Below, piece by piece: positions 22,546 to 34,219 of a DNA stretch of 64,000 nucleotides. Numbering within the stretch: the first letter of the stretch is position 1; the number at the start of each line of letters is the position of its first letter. Both the position numbers and the translations under genes were made by a program. The notes below the pieces were generated by a model. It was not told where the DNA came from, searched no databases, and saw only the letters and a list, made by a program, of their open reading frames with translations. The DNA comes from Moniliophthora roreri (Eukaryota > Basidiomycota > Agaricomycetes > Agaricales > Marasmiaceae), in assembly GCA_001466705.2 (NCBI GenBank), contig LATX02000226.1, forward strand, positions 1 to 64,000, written 5' to 3'.

Positions 22546-24786
22546 TTAGGCTATGAAACTTTGCCTTCTGTTTCACATGCAAATAGAGAATATTTTGCAC
22601 TTTTATAGTTGAAAATGAAGTATACAAGAGAATTGAGGACTAGTGTGAGCCCTGAGCAGCTGGTCAAAGCAAGTAGTAGAGTGTAAGGGGAACATCTGTT
22701 TTCCTAATTACCTTACTATACTAGAGTAGTGTACTTAGTTGCTTCATTTCGAGTTGTTGTGATGAGTGAGGTACAGTGTTCGGAGTGTTGTACATATAAT
22801 CTCTTTATGTTTCCCTTCAATTCTGCACCTACAGTTATCTTATAGCATCTCTAGATCATCCAGTATGTTCAGTTGAACATCAAAGTGCTCAACTTACCGA
22901 GTTACGCATTTTGGATTTCAGACGTTCGTAGCGCGTTACCTGTTGGACCGTGGGCTTAATGGTGGACTCCAGTGCATTCTGCACTATCGAAATCCTTATC
23001 CCCAACTCGGCAGGTCCCTACGTCCATCCGTTATCGCATAATATCTATTTTTCAGTGCAAGTCTTATTAGCTCATTTGCAGCAGTTTGTGAGTTTCACTT
23101 TGTATGTCCTTCTACTGCTGTATACATGCTGCGATGTTTTTATATGTTATAGCTTCATTATTATATGTTCTTCTATTGTTTAGACACACATTTTAGCGCT
23201 CTGGTGCTTAGATATGTGATAGTTCTCATGCCTTCTTGAGACATCGTCATATATGATGTAGTTTAGATCATGTGAGTCAAGACCCCCCCAATACTTTGTC
23301 ATATATACTGTATCCATGGCAGTGGAATCCTTTTAGCCTTTTCTCTTTGGATCCCCCACTGCTAGGTGCGATGTTTTTGTGTTTTTATGTATTCTAGTGT
23401 TAATATACTTTGGATCCCCTATTGCTAGGCTTGTGTGATAGCCTCCAGAGGTTGCCCTTACATAGAGAAGGATACAAAATATTAGCAGAGTAATGGTTGA
23501 CAGTAGGCCATACAGAGGTACCCAACCACTGCTAGTAAAATAAACAGTGAATCTGAACACAGAGGAGCATCCCGAAACCTGTAGAGAACCACACCACATT
23601 ATACCTCTCTATCAAAAGCATACCAAAAGGGATATTTTCACTTTTAATAATATTTTCAATCCACACCCAACTTGAAAGAAGAATAAAAGCCTTTTACATC
23701 AACGAGAATATTTCCAAGAAACAGATATGAAACAGAGAATGACAAATTATTGATGGGAGATACTTGAGATACCAATATCAAATTAGATGAATGAAATAGA
23801 CGATCAGTTACCAGAAAGGTCCCTGTATTATGAAAAAGCAGAAGACAAAGCTGTATGATAAGAAACCAGCATGGCTGAGCTTACACATACACTTTAAACA
23901 TAGAAATGGAAGCATATTATGTATCTATAGAGCAGATGATAGTAGATGGAGAAGGAACCATGTGGAGCAGTATGGAAGTATAATATTTTCAAACAGAGTT
24001 GATGTTGTAGAGTATATAAGGAGATGTGTTTTGTAGGTGGAAAGCAGGAGAGATACTGCCCACCAAGTACCAGAGTGTATGAGGTTGTTGTTCAGGTAGA
24101 AGAGCTACTGGCAATCAGTATTTTTCAACCACTTCAGGCTCTAGCTTATTTAGTTGTGCAAGAGGCACAGGCTAGTTGAGACCTGAGATTGTAACCCAAA
24201 CCGGAGATCTAAATAAAAGCTGGAAAGAGCTTAGTTTTTAATGCAAGAGGCATGTTTTCTGATAAGAGGAACATTGTATCAGTCTACTAAAAGGGTAGCT
24301 GACATACATCACTATAGTCTGGTGTTTTGATGTGAATCAGAGAGGGTTTTAGGCTAGCAGTGTCTAGAAGATTTGTCCTCTTGAGAATTGTTGCAGAACA
24401 TAACTAAGAGGGTTATATTCAGGTACAAGAGGTACCTTTGTTCTCACTTAGAAGAAGTTTAATCTTTGGGCAATTTCTGGTTGAACCCTATACCAGTTTT
24501 GCTTTCAAAGTGATTAATAAACCACATACCCAAGAAAATATTTATAAACTCAAACACCAATCTTGAATCTGAGAAGTTGTTTTTTTTTGAAGGCATTCAT
24601 CTCTGAGCTACTGAGTAATACACTGAGAATTATTCTTGACATTGCAGTAACAGTGAACCACACTGAACCAACTTGCAAACAAAAACTGAGAATTAAGAAC
24701 TTATATATACCTTTTTCGGGGTATTTTGGCATGACAGGCCTTGTGTTTTCATAGTAGAAGCATAGGTTTTTGAGCATCTTCACCAG
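22546..24786. repeat. Long repeat E (LTR-like), interrupted by a solo LTR
   Basis: Consists of 22546-22681 and 23463-24786. On the minus strand it begins TGAAGATGCTCAAAAACC at 24786 (written TTTTTGAGCATCTTCA on plus). Other copies lie at 45944-47575, 49341-50333 and 51272-52932. With the inserted LTR removed the length is about 1.46 kb. The ends fit TG..CA in either orientation. I read E as a long LTR, but no full element with two E copies in the right places is present. Confidence 0.6.
22682..23462 (-). mobile_element. Solo LTR, family L
   Basis: 781 bp with TG..CA ends and a perfect 5-bp target duplication TAGAG (22677-22681 and 23463-23467). The uninterrupted site is visible in repeat E near 47450-47470 (tctctactacttgctttgac). 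By analogy with element G the sense strand begins TGTAAGGGCAACC, so this copy is on minus. It carries an extra internal segment bounded by ggatccccYaYtgctagg repeats (about 23350-23430), absent from most other copies. Confidence 0.9.
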
Positions 24787-25083
24787 TTCTATACTTCCTT
24801 TTTCTCACTGAGCCTACTTCCATTCTTCCTTAATACATCATGTGTCTTTCTCTTTGATGTTACTAGATAAGGATGGAGTTACTTCTGTATGTATTTAAGC
24901 ACCTGTGGATAGGTCTTAGCTCTCTAGCTTGATCTAGTCAAATCTATAACTTGGGTTTAGCAATGACTGAAGGAACTCTGAACCTCAGGAAGCCCTTGAG
25001 TGAACTTGAACTTGACTCTGAATTCCACATCACTAAGTCTTGTGGTGTTGAAGTGTTGACATTGCTGTGCAAGTAATGTAACA
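24787..25083 (+). mobile_element. 3' part of an LTR, family Z
   Basis: Matches the last two thirds of the LTR at 9375-9814 in opposite orientation, ending GTAATGTAACA. It is cut on the left exactly where repeat E ends. It is followed by CTATA (25084-25088) and then RT sequence. Confidence 0.75.
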
Positions 25084-26325
25084 CTATAATAATGTTCAGA
25101 TCAAAGATGGGGACCAGTGGAAGGCAGCATTCAAAATAAATTGACAGCTTTTTGAACCAACAGTTATGTTCTTTGGACTTAGCAACTTGCCAGCAACCTT
25201 CCAAGCCTTTATAAATGACATTCTCACTGACTTCATGGAAAAAGGGTGGTGCATCATATACATATACTCATTTTCTCAAAAGACCAAAGAGAACATCAGG
25301 GACACACCAGAAGGCTCATGCAGTGGATCCAAGAACATGACCTATATCTGAAACTGGAGAAATGTGAGTTTGACATTCACAAAGTCATTGTCCTAGGAAT
25401 GGTTATATGACCAGGGCATATAGCAATGGATCTGGTTAAACTGGCAGGAATATCAGAATGGGCACCACTGCAAACAATTAAAGGAGTTCAGGCATTCTTG
25501 GGCTTCAGGAACTTCTCCTGAAAGTTCATCAGAAGATATTTGGACATAGCAAGACCTCTAAATGATCTCACCAAGAAAAGGGTAAAGTTTGAATGGACAA
25601 CATATTGTCAAACAGCATTTGACCTTCTCAAAAGAAAGTTCCTATCAGAACAAACCAATATTAAAGATTCCTGACCCTGATAAACCCTTCTTGATAGAAG
25701 CAGACACCTTGAAATGGGCTACTGGCACCATATTACATCAACAGGATGGTAAAGGAGAATGGCACCCATGTGGATACTTATTCAAGTCTTTCATGCCCAT
25801 GGAATGGAACTACAAAATCTATGACAGAGAACTCCTTGCAATTGTATGAGCTCTTGTGGAATGGTGACACTACCTTATGGGTGGCAAACACAAAATTGTG
25901 GTGCTTTCTGATCACAAGAACCTCATGTACTTCCATACTGCACAGAAGCTCAACCATAGACAGGCCTAATGGAGCCTGTTCCTATCAGAATTTGATTTGG
26001 TGCTAGTCCACATGCCAGGAAAACAAATGATGCAAGCAGATGTGCTGTCACAACAGTCTAACAAAGGGGAACAAGAAGATACCAATAATAAGAACATGAT
26101 CTTACTACCAGACCACCTTTTCATCAAAGGAGTCAACCTGGGACTGACAAAGGACATTGCTGACAGATTAGGGCTGGATGATTTCCACAAGTCAGCTCTG
26201 GAAATGTTACTTCATCAAGGCATGCCACCAATCAAATCAGCCCTTTCTGACTGGGAAATCAAGGATGACCTCCTGTTTTTCAAAAACAAAATCTATGTAC
26301 CTGACAATGACAAGCTTTGATGAGC
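25084..26325 (+). pseudogene. pol: RT and RNase H fragment, family B
   Basis: Starts in the middle of RT (YNN..IKDGDQWKAAFK), continues through FFGLSNLPATFQAF, has lost the YxDD region by a deletion/frame change (near 25255-25270), then gives RNase H ([30 protein letters not shown]) and the linker to integrase (MPPIKSALSDWEI, IYVPDNDKL). Several stops and frame changes occur. It is the missing downstream half of the RT at 9815-9946. It ends where an L-type LTR sequence starts at 26326. Confidence 0.8.
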
Positions 26326-26351
26326 TGTAAGGGCAACCTCTGGAGGCTATC
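26326..26351 (+). repeat. First 26 bp of an L-family LTR
   Basis: tgtaagggcaacctctgg and 8 further bases, the sense start of LTR L. It is cut off by a second L LTR in the opposite orientation. Confidence 0.7.
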
Positions 26352-27066
26352 TGTAAGGGGAACATCTGTTTTCCTAATTACCTTACTATACTAGAGTGGT
26401 GTACTTAGTTGCTTCATTTCGAGTTGTTGTGATGAGGTACAGTGTCCAGAGTGTTGTACATATATTCTCTTTATGTTCCCCTTCAATTCTGCACCTACAG
26501 TTATCTTATAGCATCTCTAGATCATCCAGTATGTTCAGTTGAACATTAAAGTACTCAACTCACCGAGTTACGCATTTTCGATTTCAAATGTTCGCAGCGC
26601 GTTGCCTGTTGGACAGTGGGCTTAATGGTGGATTCCAGTGCATTCTGCACTATCGAAATCCTTATCCCCAACTCGGCAGGTCCCTACGTCCATCCGTTAT
26701 TGCGTAATATCTATTTTTCGGTGCAAGTCTTATCAACTCATTTGCAGCACTTTGTGAGTTTCACTTTGTATGTAGAAACTATTCTACTATACATACTGCG
26801 ATGTTTTTATATGTTATAGCTTCATTGTTATATGTTCTTCTATTGTTTAGACATGGATTTTAGCGCTCTGGCGCTTAGACATGTGATAGTTCTCATGCCT
26901 TCTTGAGACATCGTCATATATGATGTAGTTTAGATCATGTGAGTCAAGACCCCCCCAATACTTTGTCATATATACTGTATCCATGGCAGTGGAATCCTTT
27001 TAGCCTTTTCTCTTTGGATCCCCCACTGCTAGGCTTGTGTGATAGCCTCCAGAGGTTGCCCTTACA
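26352..27066 (-). mobile_element. L-family LTR
   Basis: 715 bp, TGTAAGGGG to CCCTTACA on plus. The left 5 bp (ctatc) and right 5 bp (gtaga) do not match, so it is not a clean solo LTR. It abuts the leader of element D but lies opposite to the L sequence at the other end of D. Confidence 0.75.
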
Positions 27067-27204
27067 GTAGAAAAGGCTAAACTCCGAGTTACCAGGTGGT
27101 TGCCACTGAGCCACTGAGCCACTGAACCTCACTTCGAAGTTTTCACTTCCTAACTCCTACACCACTACTCTTGTCACCACTATTGCCATTGGAGCTAGTC
27201 AGGG

Positions 27205-28014
27205 ATGGATATTCCAGAGAGGTTGTCTCAGATTGAAGCAGAGTTGAAGCTGTCTCTAGAGCGCTACACAGCCACACAGAACGCGCTGCAGGCCCTATTA
27301 TCAGCCATGGAACATCTCAAATCTTTGTCACAACCACTACCTCCTTCTACCACTGCTCCACCACCTCCACCACTTGGTCCATCCTGTTCTACCCCTCAAC
27401 CCGGTCTGTCTAAACCTTCTAAACTCGCACTGCCACCAGAGTTTGATGGAGACCACACCAAAGGGAAGGCTTTCATCACTCAATGTCTTCTCTACATCCA
27501 CTCTCATCCTGGATTTACTGATGATGCTCTCAAGATCAAGTGGGTCCTAGGCCTTATGACAAAGGAAGATGCTGCGCTTTGGGCTTCCTATTATGCTCAG
27601 GGCATTCTATCCAGCAGTACACCTGATTGGGGCACCTTCGACGCGTTTCTACAGCTTCTTCAGGAATGCTTCACAGTTCTGGACTCTGCTACACTAGCAC
27701 ATGCTTGTCTGAACTCCAATGCATACCACATGTGCAACAGGACCATAGATGAGTATACTGATGAGTTTGAACACCTTATCAGGGAATCCCAGTACCCTGA
27801 TCCTCTATGGATTGTTGAGTGGTTCCGTGCTGGTCTAGAGCTGTCTATTGCAACTCACATTGGTGAAAGTGCCTTATGCCCAGAGGATGATGATCTTAGC
27901 ATGTGGGCTAAACTTGCACACATGATCTATGTCAATGACCTGGAGACTGCTGCATTCACTAGTTGTGCTCCAGTGTTCCAATCATCTTCTCCTGTGCTGC
28001 ATACTCCATACTGA
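27205..28014 (+). pseudogene. gag: Gag of element D
   Basis: 269 codons from ATGGATATTCC. It has an N-terminal coiled-coil-like stretch (MDIPERLSQIEAELKLSLER), a Pro-rich linker, and a Ty3-type capsid core (LPPEFDGD, FITQCLLYI, TIDEYTDEFEHL). The frame ends TAC TGA; one base further the Pro/Ser-rich continuation (ASPLPPPPTSSSS) is open, so a 1-nt indel probably truncated the protein. No zinc knuckle is visible downstream. Confidence 0.85.
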
Positions 28015-28150
28015 TGGTGCATCTCCTTTGCCTCCTCCTCCCACTTCCTCTTCCTCTCTCCAGACACCACAATGATGACATTGGGAGAGGCATTTACCAG
28101 AGTCATTCAAAATTGCTGCAACTCCTAGCAAGAACTCTCTGGAAATCCCT

Positions 28151-28504
28151 GTGGAACTGCAGTGTACAGAGTCCAGTGTTCTAAAGGCTACATCTGGATT
28201 TGTAGACTGTGGTGCTACAGACAAGTTCATTGACAAGGACTATGCCAAGTCAAATGGGTTTGTCCTTTGTCCCCTCTCTCCTCCTATACCTGTCTACAAT
28301 GTTGATGGCACTCCCAATTGCCTAGGCACTATTACTGAAATGGCTGATGTTGTGCTCAAGTATAAGGACCATACAGAGTGTACCATGTTTGCTGTTACAT
28401 CTCTTGGGAAGCAGACTGTGTTATTGGGCTATTCATGGCTTGAGAAGCACAACCCAGAGATCAACAGGCAGACTAAGGAGGTCAAGATGAGTCACTGCCC
28501 ATGA
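28151..28504 (+). pseudogene. pol: Protease of element D
   Basis: 117 codons with an aspartic-protease start FVDCGATDKFID and the flap/second-half motif VLLGYSWLEKHNP. The usual DSGA or DTGA is DCGA here, so the catalytic loop is altered. The frame ends TGA; RT resumes downstream from 28643. Confidence 0.8.
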
Positions 28505-28642
28505 GTGTGTACTACCTGTAGAGATGAAGTATGACAGGAAGCCAAACTCCGTTGTGCTGAGGCTTGCTGTGCATGCAAGTGGAATGCTCAACCATGGCCT
28601 ACCTTCACTGAGGATCTTGACAGTAAAGATTGCACTCTACCA

Positions 28643-31600
28643 TTGGATGATGAAGATGATTCTGACACTGATAGGGATTCCAGTGTTGGAGTTGATGCAT
28701 TGGAAGAAGACTGCATTTTTGCCTGCAATCTTCATCCTACATCTCCTGCTCACCATATCAACACCACTAGCACTGTCTCACAGCAGTTAGCTGAAGCAGC
28801 TGCAAAGGACCATCAAGCCAAATCCTCAGTGCATGATAACCTGCCCAAGCAGTTCTGGGAATACAAGGATGTCTTCTCCAAGGAATCCTTTGACCATCTT
28901 CCAGAACATTGGCCATGGGATCATGCAATTGAGTTGATACCTGGTCCTCTGCCTAGTGCAACCAAGGTGTATCCTCTATTACCTAACAACCAGGGAGAAC
29001 TGGACTCCTTTCTCCAGGAAGGACTTGCATCTGGTCATATCCATTCCTCAAAGTCTCCCATTGGTGCTCCAGTCTTCTTTGTCAAGAAGAAGGATGGCAA
29101 GCTGCAGTTTGTTCAGGATTATCAGCAGCTACAACACTATCACTGTGAAGAACAGGTACCCACTACCTCTGATTGATGAGCTGATCAACCAGCTCACAGG
29201 TGCCAAATACTTCACTAAACTGGATGTACAATGGGGCTTCAACAACATCCACATCAAAGGTGATGAATGGAAAGTGGCATTTCATACCAACCATGGTCTA
29301 TTTGAACCTCTTGTGATGTACTTTGGCCTTACCAACTCTCCAGCCACATTCCAGACCATGATGAATGACATCTTTCAAGACCTTGTACTGGAAGGTGTTG
29401 TTTGTGTCTATCTTGATAACATCCTTGTCTTTACCAAGACCAAGGAAGAGCATGACCACATTTTGTCTCTTGTCTTGGAATGCCTCTGTGAACACAAGCT
29501 GTACCTCTGCATTGAAAAATGTGAGTTCTTCAAGGAGCATATTGAATATCTTGGTGTCATCATCTCTCACAACAAGGTTGAGATGGATCCTGTCAAAGTT
29601 ACTGGAGTAGCATAGTGGCCAATCCCTATAGAGAAGAGTGAAGTCCAGTTATTCCTTGGATTCACCAACTTCTATCATAGGTTCATTGCGGACTTTTTGC
29701 ACTTTGCACACCCTCTGTTCCACTTAACTTGCAATGATGTGAAGTGGGAATGGGGGAAGGCAGAGCAGGATGCTTTTGATACAATAAAGGGCTTCATCAC
29801 TTCCACTCCAATCCTCATCTTACCAGATTCCAGCAAGCCCTATTGTATTGAAGCTGATAGCTCTGACTTTGCTACAGGTGCAGTTCTGTCTCAACAGTCC
29901 ACTGAAGATAGGAAGTGGCATCCAGTTGCATTCTATTCCAAGTCCTTGAATGCAGTGGAGCACAACTATGAGATACACAACAAGGAGATGCTAGCAATCA
30001 TCAGGGCTCTTGAAACTTGGTGCCATTTGCTTGAAGGCAGTCCTCACTCCTTTGAGGTTTGGACAGATCACAAGAACCTGGAGTATTTCCATAAGGCTCA
30101 GAAGCTGAATCATTGTCAAGCACGCTGGTCTTTGTATCTCTCCCACTTTGACTTTACCCTCCATCATAAGCCAGGCTGTTCTATGGGCAAACGAGATGCA
30201 CTCTCTAGAAGAGCTGATTATGGTAAGAGTGAACATGATAATGAAGACATTGTCTTGTTAGATCCCAAGCTCTTTCACATTCATGCTCTAGAGGCTATTA
30301 AGGTAGAGGGTGAAGAAAGAGACATTCTGTGTGATATCTGCAGTAGCATGGACAGTGGAGACCTGGAGGAACCCATTGCTAAGGCTGCTGCAGAGTTGCA
30401 CAAGGACCTCACCCATAGAAGTGTATGGAGTGCAGAGTGGAAGCAAGAGAATGGTTTGCTCATGTTCAGAGGAAAGATCTATGTACCCAAAGACAAGGAT
30501 CTTCGTCATCATATTGTAGAGCAACACCATGATTCCCATGTAGCAGGACATCCTGGAAGGTTCAAGACACTGGAACTTGTCTCTTGTAATTACTGGTGGC
30601 CACAGATGAGCAGATACATTGGCCAGTACACCAGAAGAACATGCCAACCATGTATTAGAGCCAAGATCCAGTGTCACAAACCTATAGGTGAACTGCATCC
30701 TACTCCCACTGCTCCTGAGCACTGGCATACTGTGTCTGTTGACTTTATAGTTGAGTTGCCAGAAGCTCATGGGTTTGATGCTATCATGAATGTTGTGGAC
30801 ACTACTGGGAAGCATGCACATTTTCTGCCAACTCACACTACTATTAATGCAGAAGGTGCTGCAAGGTTGTATCTCAAAGAAGTGTGGAAGCACCATGGAC
30901 TCCCTGTGAACATGATTTCAGACAGAGGCACACAGTTTGTAGCTGAATTCACTAGGGAGCTCTACTGCCTTCTTGGGATCAAGTTAGCTGCATCCACAGC
31001 ATATCACTCTCAGACTGATGGTCAAACTGAAAGGGTTAACCAGGAGTTGGAGGAATACTTATGGCTGTTTGTCTTACATCATCAGGATGATTGGGATGAA
31101 TTTCTACCATTGGCAGAGTTTTCCTACAACAATCACATCCACTCCTCTACTCAACAAACCCCATTCATGCTAGATACTGGCTGCAATCCACAAATGGGAT
31201 TTGAACCCAATCAACCACCATCTGAGGCTGAAAGTGTCAACCAATTCAAACAAAAAATGCAGGCTGGATTGGAAGAAGCTAAGGCAGCTCTGGACAAGGC
31301 CAAGCAGGAATACACTCAATACTACAACAGGTGTCGTGTCCCTGCACCAGAGTTCAAGCCAGGAGACAAGGTATGGCTGGATGCCTCTGACATTCAGACA
31401 GATCAACCCTCCAAGAAGCTTGCAGACCACAACCTTGGTCCATTTGTTGTTGAACATTGTGTTGGATTTGGAGCATACAAACTGAAGTTGCCAACTACTA
31501 TGAAATGACTGCACCCAGTGTTCCCAGTTGTCAAACTCACTGCATACACACCAGACCCTATCTCTGGACAAGCACCAAAGCCACCTCCTGCACCTGTGGT

Positions 31601-31804
31601 GATTGGAGAAAAGTACTACAAGATTGAAATGATCATTGATGCAAAGTACAGATGGTGGAGTCTTTGGTACTTGTGCAAGTTTGAAGAGTATAGAGCACCA
31701 GAGTGGGTTAGGTATGACAACTTGAATGATGCTCAAAAGAAACTAGATGAGTTCTATCATTGTGTACCTGGAGCACCTAGGAGAATTGTTTGGGCAATTG
31801 TTCA
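28643..31804 (+). pseudogene. pol: RT-RNase H-IN-chromodomain of element D
   Basis: 28643-29176 holds the RT entry (GAPVFFVKKKDGKLQFVQDY); a 1-nt slip near 29135 moves to the frame of 28956-31979. RT continues with GFNNIHIKGDEWK and has YLDN at 29409-29420, where YxDD is required. TAG at 29613 follows VTGVA. RNase [23 protein letters not shown]. Integrase: HHCC near 30510-30650, D in VDFIVELP, D in SDRGTQF, E in [12 protein letters not shown] at 31506 (relatives have Arg) precedes a chromodomain (about 31610-31800; YKIEMIIDAK, WVRYDNL). Active once, now inactive. Confidence 0.9.
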
Positions 31805-32290
31805 GGCAACCTCTGGAGGCTATCACACAAGCCTAGCAGTGGGGGATCCAAAGTATATTAACACTGGAATACATAAAAATACAAAAACATCGCACCTAGC
31901 AGTGGGGGATTGTAAGGGCAACCTCTGGAGGCTATCACACAAGCCTAGCAGTAGGGGATCCAAAGAGAAAAAAGGCTAAAAGAATTCCACTGCCATGGAT
32001 ATGACAAAGTATTGAGGGGTCTTGACTCACATGACCTAAACTACATCATATATGATGACATCTCAAGAAGGTGTGAGAACTATCACATATCTAAGCGCCA
32101 GAGCGCTAAAATGCGTAACTAAATATATAACAATGAAGCTATAACATATAAAAACATCGCAGCATGTATAGTAGAACAGTAAAAGGATATACAAAGTGAA
32201 ACTCACAAAGTGCTGCAAATGAGCTGATAAGACTTGTACTGAAAAATAGATATTACATGATAATGGATGGACATAGGGACCTAGATAACT
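31799..32290 (+). repeat. Two stacked L-family LTR fragments
   Basis: 31799-31910 is the start of an L LTR (with the extra internal segment), directly after the element D chromodomain. At 31911 a second L LTR starts anew (tgtaagggcaacctctgg) and runs to about 32290, where similarity ends. The pol frame reads into the first fragment without a stop. Confidence 0.7.
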
Positions 32291-32760
32291 CAGATGGGGA
32301 TTTCAGCTCTGAGGAGAGTGCTGCTAAGGTTGGCTAACTTATCTTTCTGGAGGTGAAGCAGATAAGGCAGATGTGGTGCCACAATGACTCTAACTACAGT
32401 AGGTTACACTTTCTGCACTTAAGTCAGGGAAAGAGATAAGGAGTGATCTGGTATAGACTCTAGATTAATACAATGTTGAACTTAACAGACACAAAGCCAA
32501 TGCCTAACCAAAATGACCAAGTTAGTATAACTACTGAGAGATATGTACAGTGAACACATTAAAACAGAAAGATGACAGAATGGGAATGATCAGAGAATGA
32601 TCATTTTCCAAAGTCAATATGCAGATCAAAGTCAAAGCAGATGATCTGTTAATAAAGGGCTTGAGAGCAGCAAAGACATATGAAATAACCTAACTAGGTA
32701 TGAAGCAACCTCAGAAGGAAGGAAACCACTTCTGAAGGACAGCCACTACCTATAGACATA
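32291..32760. other. No recognised feature
   Basis: No ORF or repeat similarity that I can support in this stretch. Confidence 0.4.
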
Positions 32761-33509
32761 TACATTGAGACATGTAATAAAGCTTTAATGCATAAGGAGT
32801 TCTAAAATGCATTGTCAAAGGAGATAGGAACAGTAACAGCATGTTCCAACCTCAGAAACTTTGGCATCTAGGCTTCTGCCAACATGCAGATGCTAGAAAG
32901 AGAAATGCTGTAAGGAAATGGGACAGATACACCCATCTGCTCATAGATACCCAACTTAGAAAAGAGAAAATACAAATTATAGAGTCCAGACCACCTGGAG
33001 AAGTAGATAGCCATGCAGATATGGTCAAATACCCTAGTGGCCAGACTCTGTGACATCTAAAGATTCCCTCTTTTAGCATCTCAGTCACTTGTTTATTATT
33101 TCCTGAATTATTGGACATTATTTATATTTTTCTGTAGATATATTCCATAGACTGTATATAAGGACAACTAGATATTCATATATACTCAAGTAACTCTGCC
33201 CCCTCTGATTGTGAATATATAAAGAGTTTGTTTGGTGTATAATTGTGTGTGCCATTCCAGTTTTGCTTCCTGACTTCAGGCTCTGGAGATTGGTCCTGAG
33301 TGACTCCAGAGAGATAGACATCTGATAATGAACTTGCATCATAAGAGACAAGAGTAACATCTTGAGTGTGTTGTAGCACTTTTTTAAGAGACACTTTACA
33401 CCAAGGAGGAGCCTTGGGCACTTGGAGTGTGGCCTGTGTGTGTATCAGATTGTGACACACTTAGAGTCTTAGCAAGGGGTGTGCCTGTGCTGAACTCTTT
33501 GTAGAAATT

Positions 33510-33873
33510 GGTCTAGGACCTTTTCTAGTACGCTGAGTGCTGTAGTTGTCTTAAAGAAGTCTTGAACTTTGTAGGGTCAGACTATATCAGCTACTGAGTC
33601 TTTGTATGAGACTGTAGCTCTTGTGTTTGTACTTCATGCACCATGTTCTTGTGTGTGTATTTGTGTGTTTGGATATAAACCCATCTATACTCCTTTGGAG
33701 GTGAACACTTTGAAGTAGAGCACTTCAATAAGAAACAATCAACCTAGCTAAGAGTTTTGTTGGCATTCTAAGTGTGCCAACTCTGACCATGTTGATCTAC
33801 ACTTGCACAACAACCTGAGTTAGACTTTTGGAGGTTATCTTTTGAGTAGTTTTCCTTATCTTAGACAAATTAA
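33510..33873. repeat. Repeat R, uninterrupted copy
   Basis: About 364 bp, from ggtctaggacctttt to agacaaattaatg; a second copy lies at 34969-35332. It preserves the ttatcttttgagtag site into which element A inserted elsewhere. It is inserted in a B integrase here and in a B protease at 16854, so it moves or is copied independently. The class is unknown. Confidence 0.6.
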
Positions 33874-34219
33874 TGTGTCAAGTTTGGTTTTCTCCCATAG
33901 TATTATCTTTTGTTGTGCTATCTCCATGAGACTTGATGCTTCCTCTCAGACCCTCTTTATTTCTGTCAGTTTTTCTTCTACTGATGGAATGTCTGTTTTT
34001 TCAAACATTGCAGGTAGCAGTCTAGAGTTATATCCCATCATCATATAGAAAGGTGATTTCTTCATGACTGAATGGGTTCAATTGTTATGAGTGAATTTGG
34101 CAAAGGGGAGGAATTCTTTCCAGCAAGTTTGTTCTTTCAAACAGAAGATTCTAAGAAACACTTCAATTTCCTGGTTTACTTGTTCTGTTTCTCTGTCTGT
34201 CTGAGGGTGGAATGCCATA
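33874..34219 (-). pseudogene. pol: Integrase C-terminal fragment, family B (first copy)
   Basis: The minus strand encodes decayed integrase C-terminal sequence (matching the REKQKLDTF, PFFMMMGY and RVNQEIEVYL regions of element A). Truncated at the duplication boundary. Confidence 0.7.

Larger units (their letters stand above)
27067..31804 (+). mobile_element. Element D: chromovirus internal region
   Basis: Leader, gag, protease, RT, RNase H, integrase and chromodomain in order on the plus strand. It is bounded by L-type LTR sequences, but the two are in opposite orientation, so which LTR belongs to D is not settled. The coding sequence is older than element A: gag loses its frame at about 28014, RT shifts frame near 29135, and pol has two internal stops. 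Confidence 0.85.

Noticed and set aside
30288..31736. Minus-strand ORFs of 188-202 codons opposite element D integrase
   Set aside because: Shadows of the well-supported plus-strand pol with its HHCC and DDE motifs.
26352..32290. Element D as a complete element with L LTRs on both sides
   Set aside because: The two flanking L sequences are in opposite orientation and no target duplication is present, so the pairing is unproven.
16854..33873. Repeat R as a simple solo LTR
   Set aside because: Its borders in two independent contexts lack TG..CA and show no consistent target duplication.
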